From assembly GCA_020650975.1 (NCBI GenBank), contig JAIPMN010002502.1:1605-38985 (forward strand): a stretch of 37,381 nucleotides of DNA, given 5' to 3'. Shown one piece after another: positions 32,601-37,381 of the stretch. A program made the position numbers and the translations under genes. The DNA comes from Apostichopus californicus (lineage: Eukaryota; Echinodermata; Holothuroidea; Aspidochirotida; Stichopodidae). The notes below the pieces were generated by a model, which was not told where the DNA came from, made no database searches, and saw only the letters and a program-made list of their open reading frames with translations. Position 1 is the stretch's first letter, and the number at the start of each line of letters is the position of its first letter.

Positions 32601-35338
32601 TAGGATGTGTGCTAACTACAAGTTATAACTATTGCTTACCTCAACAATACCATTACCAATCATAGGAGAGTGAACAAACATCTACAAATATAGGATGTAT
32701 GCTAACTACATGTTATAACTAGTGCTTACCTCAACAATACCATTACCAATCATAAGAGAGTGAACGAACATCTACAAAGATAGGATGTATGCTAACCACA
32801 AGTTACAACTAGTGCTTACCTCAACAATACCATTACCAATCATGAGAGAGTGAACAAACATCTACAAATATAGGATGTATGCTACCTACAAGTTATAACT
32901 AGTGCTTACCTCAACAATACCATTACCAATCATGAGAGAGTGAACAAACATCTACAAAGATAGGATGTATGCTAACTACAAGTTACAACTAGTGCTTACC
33001 TCAACAATACCATCACCAATCATGAGAGAGTGAACGTAGACACCAGGGACATGACCCTCTATCATACTCTTAATTGAGCCCATGCTGAGTGGATTACAAC
33101 AGCTGTCACCTAAAAACAGAAATTAGGCCAAAAAACAAAATTTAAATCAATCAGGCAACTTTATTGGTAAGTAGGCCAAGGTAAGACTTAGACCATGGCG
33201 CACTACAATTATAGCGCACTGCAGGGTCCACATGTTATGCTGTTATTTTAGCAGTGTAGTCACAGTTAGCCCATCTGAAGAACTGAGTCCCTCAATGGTC
33301 CTCATAAGTCAAAGATTATGTGATGGTGTTAAACTAGGTCAATCATTACTCACTCAGTCATTCCTGCTTTCTTATTAAACTTGTGTTATCTCCATGTAGC
33401 TATTTTTTGCACTTTCAATATGAATTATGAAGGCTGTGGAAGGCTGTGGCCCATTTAGATTTCTAAATCTTTCCTGTGGTGTTTATCACATTTGTTTATG
33501 TACGTTTATGTAAAGTCACACCTAGCTGTCATCTGAGTCCTCGATATGCACTGGATACAACATACATGATATGTTGTTCACATATTAGCCGGACAAATAA
33601 GGGGTAGTGTGCTCACTTTTCATCTAGCTGCCTGGTGAAGATGGGAATACAGTAGTGCTGATAGTCGACTCTTTCTTTTGTAGTCGATTAATCGCATCTA
33701 GCTCTTCTCTAGATTACTGCAATTACTCGGTTACAGTTATTACGTCAACACTGTCATTTTTACATTGCAGAAATACATTCAAAAAAAATCTTTTCCATGG
33801 TGCACTGTCTTAATTGGTTCTTTCGTGTCTTAATGTGTGAACAACTTTCAATCTATAAAGTTTCATAAAATCGCTCATAGTATTAAAATCAAATGTTTGA
33901 TCATTGTTAGGACTGAAAGTTGCACTGCAGAACAAGCGTATTACTGACAAGTAAATGCATGAATCTAACCGGAGCAGGTGCTTGCTGATTTTTTAACACA
34001 GCAAAGTGCTAGTGTAGCATTGTGAGAACCTGTAATTTAGCTTTATTTGCTGACAAACTGAATTAGTATTGTTTTTGATAGGTTTGTCTATTTTTCAAAA
34101 GCAGTTTATGTGTAGTGCTAGTTTGTTGTCGAGAAATCACAACAAGCTCTGGGTACAGACTTGCAAATATTAGATACAGAATGGTTACCCAGTTATCCTC
34201 ATTAGCCTACTGTACATGGCATGGATAGTTGAGAAAAGTGGTATGGAAGTGGCATCGAAAAAATTAAGCGAGTCTGTAGCAGCAACTCATTACTTGCATC
34301 TATAGATGCTCTATTTGAAAGTGCTCTACTTGTTTACTGAACTTGTCTGAATAATATTTTGGGGAATATTTTTGAAGATCATATTTATTTAGAGCTCTTC
34401 TGATCTTCCTGGAGGTCAAGTTTTGTTATTTACTGCATATGTCAATAAGATATCTGAGAGAGCTTGCCAAGAAGCTATATGATTGTGAAAAATTCCTTCT
34501 GTTGTGCAGATTTCATGCCAGACTTTTCGCAACAAATTTGTGGTGCTTCACATGTGAACTTATTGTAAGGATCACCTCAAGAAGTTTTTAATTAAGTCCA
34601 TTGCGATGGATATGGCCACACTGGTGAATGGGGTCACACATTGCTTCACATCGGGCATTCATGCTGCCTAGGAATAGCCACAATGTTATGAAAACATGTA
34701 AAAGATAGATAGGGTAGCACATTGCAGAGGTAAAAGGCAGTGAAGAATTAATTTGATCATGGGAAATGGTTGCCTGTTCAATTCTTCTTAAATGTGCGGT
34801 ATTCACCCAAACATATTACGAGGATTGGTATCCAAATTTCATTTACCTAACAAAGGCTTGATTTTATGTTATTTGGAAAGTTATACAGCTCTGTGTATCA
34901 CTTGCAAATAATAGAAACACTATCTGAGAGGATCAATCTTGTTTAAAATACGAACCTTAAGAAGTTAAATATCTGTGAATGTGTTATCTTGTTGGAAACT
35001 TGGATTTATTTCTAGCAAAGAATTTACCTATAAAGCATATGCAACACTAACAGTAAAACACCAATTCAGTCACATAACGCCGTAACCTATAGTGTCAATA
35101 TTAATCTACGACACTACAGTAGCTAGGCTAAGACAGTAAGACTTTGAACACGACCTGACCTAGCCTTAGGTATTAGGCTAATTAATAGTTTTTAGGTAGG
35201 CTAGGATTGGGATACAGTAATGGACTTGAACGAACCCATCCCATGCCAAATGACGACTGGCACTGGTCCATCCCTCTGTAACTCTCCGTGTACGAGGATG
35301 GCGGTGCAAACGACGCTCAAAACAATCTTCCAGCTCAT
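23503..35338 (-). CDS. PPT1: Palmitoyl-protein thioesterase 1, 8 exons, complete
   Basis: Lysosomal enzyme that removes palmitate and other long acyl chains from cysteines of proteins during their breakdown; loss in humans causes infantile neuronal ceroid lipofuscinosis. Exons in transcript order: 35338-35236, 33109-33000, 31703-31576, 29547-29389, 27550-27460, 26752-26654, 24591-24520, 23637-23503. GT-AG borders and phases all agree, giving 298 codons (human 306). Visible parts are an N-terminal signal peptide (residues 1-18, hydrophobic [12 protein letters not shown]), the oxyanion-side motif [15 protein letters not shown] at 31-45, nucleophile Ser108 in GFSQGGQ, probable Asp221 in SEDTMVQP and His277 in TDHLQ. 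These correspond to human Ser115, Asp233 and His289. About five residues are missing between Ser and Asp. A potential N-glycosylation site lies in CPGNSST. Confidence 0.96.
23638..24519 (-). other. PPT1 intron 7 with minisatellite
   Basis: The half nearest the donor is filled by the array at 24150-24470. The rest shows no gene. Confidence 0.8.
24150..24470. repeat. Minisatellite of about 48-bp units with shorter 32-bp variants
   Basis: On the plus strand each unit reads ATAAACCTGTGTATTACTGG, then ATATGGAGATCTCCCCATGA and GATGGTAC. Two short units lack the TATTACTGGATATGGAGATC part and read TGTGTGAGGTCCCCCCATGA. About seven units are seen, 50 to 370 bp from the donor of exon 7. Confidence 0.92.
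24520..24591 (-). CDS. PPT1: PPT1 exon 7 (residues 231-254)
   Basis: Encodes [20 protein letters not shown] and LYLK. It matches vertebrate [20 protein letters not shown]. Acceptor TTTTTCTCAG, donor GTAAAT, phase 0. Confidence 0.95.
24790..24887 (-). mobile_element. End of a hAT-type non-autonomous element
   Basis: Read on the minus strand it starts CAGTGGCATGCACAAGATTT, then a G-rich run, then GACCTTTGTGGAGGGACC. The CAGTGGC start and G-rich subterminal sequence suit hAT-type elements. The other end was not located. Confidence 0.4.
25287..25379 (+). pseudogene. THAP zinc-finger domain start (partial)
   Basis: ATG at 25287 opens [20 protein letters not shown] then [10 protein letters not shown] and TAA. 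The order Met-Pro-x-x-Cys-x4-Cys, then Phe-x-x-Phe about ten residues later, is the typical beginning of a THAP DNA-binding domain (C2CH). The later Cys and His, and the Trp expected after the first third, are not found in line. THAP domains occur in host transcription factors and in P-element-type DNA transposases. A GTAAAG donor-like site at 25382 follows the stop. I take it as a relic of either a P-type transposon or a retired gene; it lies antisense in a PPT1 intron. Confidence 0.5.
26201..26432. repeat. Diverged direct repeat, offset 146 bp
   Basis: GGAAAGTCCATTGTTATTGT plus TTCGC occurs at 26201 and 26347, followed in both by ACACTCCGCA and later CAAGCTTTTACGCATCA (first copy GAGCTTTTACGCATCA). 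Origin unknown; perhaps part of the same relic as the THAP piece. Confidence 0.7.
26654..26752 (-). CDS. PPT1: PPT1 exon 6 (residues 198-230)
   Basis: Encodes [20 protein letters not shown] then [13 protein letters not shown]. The Asp of SEDTM aligns with the catalytic Asp of the human NDSIV sequence. The Asn that carries a glycan in human NDS is Glu here. Donor GTAAGA, phase 0. Confidence 0.95.
26753..27459 (-). other. PPT1 intron 5
   Basis: Half of this intron is the hAT-type element at 27086-27440, which ends 19 bp from the exon 5 donor. Confidence 0.85.
27086..27440. mobile_element. Short non-autonomous hAT element, 355 bp
   Basis: Ends are CAGGGGTGGGCTACCT and AGGTTGCCCACCCCTG, inverted repeats with one mismatch, of the widespread CAGGGGTGGGCAA hAT type. 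Flanks are CTCTACGA (27078-27085) and CTCTACAA (27441-27448), an 8-bp target duplication with one change. Words GGGCCGC and GGCCCGCGGGCC lie just inside the ends. It has no coding capacity. Confidence 0.88.
27460..27550 (-). CDS. PPT1: PPT1 exon 5 (residues 167-197)
   Basis: Encodes [20 protein letters not shown] and [10 protein letters not shown]. The QAEYWHDP and FLADINQE blocks are shared with vertebrates. Donor GTAAGT. Acceptor TCATATCATAG is modest. Vertebrates have about five more residues (VVQER) before this point. Confidence 0.93.
27551..29388 (-). other. PPT1 intron 4
   Basis: Contains the hAT-type element at 28480-29014. A small exon that would restore the five residues missing before exon 5 was looked for and not found. 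Confidence 0.75.
28480..29014. mobile_element. Short non-autonomous hAT element, 535 bp, perfect 8-bp target duplication
   Basis: ATGTAAAG flanks it exactly at 28472-28479 and 29015-29022. The left end CAAGCTTTCCCTAACTTTAT and the right end, reversed, CAGGGGTTCCCTAACTGGGG, are imperfect inverted repeats; GAACCCCC words follow in both. The interior is AT-rich with no transposase. Confidence 0.88.
29389..29547 (-). CDS. PPT1: PPT1 exon 4 (residues 114-167)
   Basis: Encodes [20 protein letters not shown] then [20 protein letters not shown] and [23 protein letters not shown] and [12 protein letters not shown] are identical or nearly so to human. Contains sequon NSS. Acceptor TGTATTTCAG, donor GTGAGA, phase 2 in and out. 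Confidence 0.97.
29990..30870. repeat. Degenerate CCCAAAA / TTTTGGG tract with a 319-bp internal duplication
   Basis: The tract is packed with short words such as GGGCCAAAATG, CCCAAAAAGAT, GGTCCCAAAA and CCAAAAATATTTGG, spaced irregularly by about 15 to 25 bases. A segment beginning ACATGTACCAGCTAT at 30141 recurs at 30460 together with CAACAACTGTATT and GTTTGGATACAAT. On the minus strand several frames read as Phe, Gly, Pro and Trp-rich low-complexity peptides; these are by-products of the words, not a protein. Confidence 0.75.
31060..31316 (-). repeat. tRNA-derived SINE, minus strand, second family
   Basis: Minus-strand head GAGAGTGTTAGCTCAGTGG contains an A-box (TAGCTCAGTGG, 31308-31298), followed by a B-box-like GAGTTTGAGTCA near 31266-31255. 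The body includes GACTTCGGTCAGCTTGCGGC and TGCTTGCAGGAGGATC. The tail is a (CATA)n microsatellite at 31045-31080. A truncated tail of the same family is at 7411-7456. Confidence 0.78.
31576..31703 (-). CDS. PPT1: PPT1 exon 3 (residues 72-114, last codon split)
   Basis: Encodes [20 protein letters not shown] then [20 protein letters not shown] and QF. The catalytic serine is in GFSQGGQ (Ser108). Acceptor TCTTCTTCTAG, donor GTAAGT, phase 0 in and 2 out. Confidence 0.97.
31704..32999 (-). other. PPT1 intron 2
   Basis: The part next to exon 2 (32119-32999) is entirely the donor array described separately. The other 400 bp show no feature. Confidence 0.88.
32119..33038 (-). repeat. Tandem array of exon 2 5' splice sites (90-bp units)
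   Basis: The segment TCAACAATACCATNACCAAT starts at 32186, 32276, 32371, 32461, 32551, 32641, 32731, 32821, 32911 and 33001 (plus-strand positions). The last is the real end of PPT1 exon 2. All spacings are 90 except one of 95. On the minus strand each unit copies the last 33 to 36 bases of exon 2 ([12 protein letters not shown]; the real exon has GDG) followed by the donor GTAAGC. The donor is intact in seven of the nine intronic copies and is ATAAGC at 32186 and 32371. Each unit also has ATCTTTGTAG or ATATTTGTAG exactly 42 nt before its donor, so it resembles a mini-exon for [14 protein letters not shown] in phase 0. Spacing between such units would leave 48-nt introns. Confidence 0.94.
33000..33109 (-). 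CDS. PPT1: PPT1 exon 2 (residues 35-71)
   Basis: Encodes [20 protein letters not shown] then [30 protein letters not shown] spans the exon 1-2 joint and matches human. Acceptor TGTTTTTAG, donor GTAAGC, phase 1 in and 0 out. Its last bases are the founder or a member of the tandem array in intron 2. Confidence 0.96.
33110..35235 (-). other. PPT1 intron 1
   Basis: A 2126-bp intron with AT-rich single-copy-looking sequence. The segment GTCGATTAATCG near 33683 is palindromic but isolated. No gene or element with ends was identified. Confidence 0.6.
35236..35338 (-). CDS. PPT1: PPT1 exon 1 (residues 1-35, signal peptide)
   Basis: Encodes [20 protein letters not shown] then [14 protein letters not shown] and the first base of Gly. 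A short hydrophobic signal peptide with likely cleavage after HG near residue 18 is followed by the conserved VVIWHGMG strand. The start context is ACGAAATGA. Donor GTTCGT is weak. Confidence 0.92.
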
Positions 35339-36194
35339 TTCGTTGAAATTTTGAGTTCTACGTCCTCAAAATAAGGAACTTGTGAGGGCATATAACTAAA
35401 ATTAACATAACAGTGCAATAACAAGCAAACTAGGAAACCATTCTCATAACTTCTAACTTATTGCTAGATCCTTGCAGCTTCTTTTTGTCTGAGCATTGCA
35501 CATAACAATATCAACTGAACTTCATAAGAACACTTCATATTTACCAGAAGTATTGCTAATATATGTTTTGTTATGTTAGATTGGACTAATTAAGTTAATG
35601 AGGTAGCAACCATTTGCGTTTTATTGTAGTATAGCGTTTTATTGTATCAATTGACAACAAAATTTACGATCAGATGACTTTTGGTCATGTGTTACGGTGG
35701 TGAGCAAACAATAACATTGAACGTTATTGCGCGCCGTTTGAACCATATTTATGTTGCCATTGCAGAAACTTGTGTTGCCGTCTCGTGAAGTTATTTTGCA
35801 GCGGCTTAAACGTAGGTTGTTTGTCACGAAAACTTAGGTTGAGTAATAGGTTATTTTAAGGTCGCATATTTTATTGAGTGACTAGATCTATAGGATTATT
35901 TAGCAATAAGCCTATTCAGATAGTGTGAATGTGATTTCAAATGTGGACATCGCGGAACTAGCCTTCGTACTACTACTACTAGAAGTCTCTGCAGGTATAT
36001 GAAACTTGAATCCGTGGAAATAGCCTAGGCCCAGACAAGTGTGACACAACTAACACTTGCAACCTGTCTTCTGTACCTGACCTTGCAGTGGCCCAGCCAA
36101 CAATTCCAGTGGATAGGGCTAATTAAATAAGTACAACGGATACTAGCGTAAAACATCAATTTTAATAGATGTCCCAAACTATACAGCAGTCACA
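35339..36194. promoter_or_regulatory. Divergent intergenic region of PPT1 and the P450 gene
   Basis: The two start codons point away from each other across 856 bp, so both promoters and 5'UTRs should lie here unless upstream non-coding exons exist. A small GC-rich island, TTGCGCGCCG, sits at 35728-35737. No TATA box can be assigned with confidence. Confidence 0.5.
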
Positions 36195-36555
36195 ATGAGC
36201 ATCAGTTTCCTGTTCGTTCCTTGCCTTGTATCATTTATTTTCATCATATGTCTAGTTTTACTTTGCAAGAAAGACGTCAGTGAAAAAGGCAAAGATGGAT
36301 TACGTTCAATCCCTGGTCCATGGGCTTGGCCTGTCTTAGGTAACTTGCCAGATCTGGTCTGGGCAGGATATAAACCAGAGGAACTGATGATGAAGTGGAT
36401 GCGACAATATGGTCAAATTTTCAGCTTTCAGCTTGGCTTTCAGTCAGTGATAGTTTTGAATAGCTATGGACTAATAAAGAAAGCATGGCATCATCCGAAG
36501 CTTCAGAACCGTGCTGCTCCATTGGTTTACATAAAGGCGTTGGGGCCAGGCAAAG
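36195..36555 (+). CDS. Cytochrome P450 (CYP2-type), first coding exon, gene runs off window
   Basis: Haem monooxygenase of the ER membrane. This exon encodes the first 120 residues: a membrane anchor (FLFVPCLVSFIFIICLVLLC at 5-24) ended by KK, the proline-rich hinge IPGPWAWPVLGNL at 39-51, and the A-helix / beta-1 region YGQIFSFQLG with VIVLNSYGLIKKAWHHPKLQ and the C-helix approach. These features match microsomal CYP2-clan P450s. The exon closes in phase 1 at GGCAAAG before GTACAG. The haem-binding Cys and I-helix lie outside the window, so the substrate and exact subfamily cannot be given. The next exon was not found before 37381. Confidence 0.88.
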
Positions 36556-36630
36556 GTACAGTAGGCTAAATGTTCTTGTATAGACTACTTTTGTTTAGCC
36601 TAATTTAAATTTCAGGTTTCATTTCAGAGC

Positions 36631-36752
36631 AATTGCAGAATACCCCGCACTTCACACACGCAGTGCTCTTTGATGACAACAATACATTGGTTACTATAGG
36701 GACTTCCAGTCATAATCTGTGTTATTCCCGAGTTGCGGGGTATTCTGCAATT
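36631..36752. mobile_element. 122-bp MITE-like element with perfect 19-bp inverted repeats
   Basis: AATTGCAGAATACCCCGCA at 36631-36649 is the exact reverse complement of TGCGGGGTATTCTGCAATT at 36734-36752. The flanks (CAGAGC / AGGCAT) show no duplication. No coding capacity. Confidence 0.75.
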
Positions 36753-37022
36753 AGGCATGTATTCGTTTCAAAGCCCGAGTCCCTCACTGGGATAGTGGAA
36801 TTTCATAACAAATATTTCCTTGGTGTTTGGTCGATGCATAGGTGAACAAGCAATAAGTTAATACAGTACATGACGAGACGTTTTGTTAGTGTTTCCTTCA
36901 AAAGTAGCCTATTGTTATGACGACTGAGTTTGTGAAAGAATTCAAACGGTCTCTCACTTTTCTCAGCCCTTGATGCTTTCATCAGTAGGCATACTACCTA
37001 CAGTAATTAGAAATGGGAATGG

Positions 37023-37381
37023 ACAGGGGCGTCAATCCGATTTGAAACGTGAGGGGGACGTAATCGATTCGAGTATTCCGGCCGTAAGTACTATCTAAGC
37101 GGAGCGCCACCATCGGTTGGCGCGCAGCGTACCAAGAAAATTTCAGATTTCAATACTTGCCAGATCGCTGGATATGGCACTTGCCAGGCTGGATAGCAGC
37201 CATCTAGTTGCGACATTTCGGGAGGAAATTACAAATTCGCCAATCAGGAAATCTGCAATAAAGTTCATGCGGCCTTAATTTTTGGTGGATTATTTCCAGT
37301 TGACATGAACATTAGAACCCAGTGCAAGTTGACACATGATGCAGCGAACTGGAACCCCAGCCCCATTTTGCCCTATGTTTC
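37023..37381 (+). mobile_element. Left end of a hAT-type element, cut by the window edge
   Basis: CAGGGGCGTCAATCCGATTT followed by a G-rich word (GTGAGGGGGACG) has the form of hAT-type ends in this genome. The extent to the right is unknown; no transposase motif is seen in the 359 bases available. Confidence 0.4.

Larger units (their letters stand above)
36556..37381 (+). other. First intron of the P450 gene (partial)
   Basis: Holds an inverted-repeat element at 36631-36752 and the left end of another element from 37023. No second exon is visible. Confidence 0.65.

Noticed and set aside
32119-33038. CRISPR-like array
   Set aside because: The regular 90-bp spacing has no variable spacers; the whole unit is repeated, in a eukaryotic intron.
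33683-33694. Palindrome GTCGATTAATCG region as a transposon end
   Set aside because: No matching second end or target duplication was found within the intron.

Overview
The window is nuclear DNA from an animal. It is AT-rich, its genes are split into many short exons with GT-AG introns, and it carries SINEs, hAT-type and other inverted-repeat elements and several minisatellites. Both complete genes resemble vertebrate proteins closely but not identically. I infer a marine invertebrate deuterostome, perhaps an echinoderm; this placement is not proven by the sequence.

Layout. Positions 1-5836 hold no gene I can support, only a truncated transposon end, a tRNA-derived SINE and G/C-rich simple sequence. 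Positions 5837-20093 (+) hold a complete 13-exon gene for translation initiation factor eIF3 subunit e (EIF3E/INT6), 453 codons, in frame across every junction. Positions 20094-23502 are the shared 3' side of two convergent genes. Positions 23503-35338 (-) hold a complete 8-exon gene for palmitoyl-protein thioesterase 1 (PPT1), 298 codons, with Ser-Asp-His residues in the expected places. Positions 35339-36194 are a divergent promoter region, and 36195-36555 (+) is the first coding exon of a microsomal CYP2-type cytochrome P450 that runs off the window.

The most unusual structure is a pair of tandem arrays in two unrelated genes, each of which has copied a splice site many times. In EIF3E the 3' splice site of exon 12 sits at the end of an array of 69- or 83-bp units, giving eight near-identical acceptors; the last four upstream ones are in frame with exon 12 and open throughout. 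In PPT1 the 5' splice site of exon 2 starts an array of nine 90-bp units, seven of which keep an intact GTAAGC donor; each unit also has an acceptor-like TTTGTAG 42 nt before that donor, so it looks like a 14-codon mini-exon in the reading phase of the gene. Both arrays can be read as decoy or alternative splice-site ladders. Whether they are used needs RNA data.

Other points of note are a retroposed element headed by the 5' end of U2 snRNA with a 10-bp target duplication, an in-frame 12-bp duplication in EIF3E exon 11, three short hAT-type elements with target-site duplications or near-duplications (one ends 19 bp from a PPT1 donor), a THAP-domain start inside a PPT1 intron, and a 0.9-kb intronic tract built of degenerate CCCAAAA words. 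I saw no RNA genes, no CRISPR and no retrovirus-like element.
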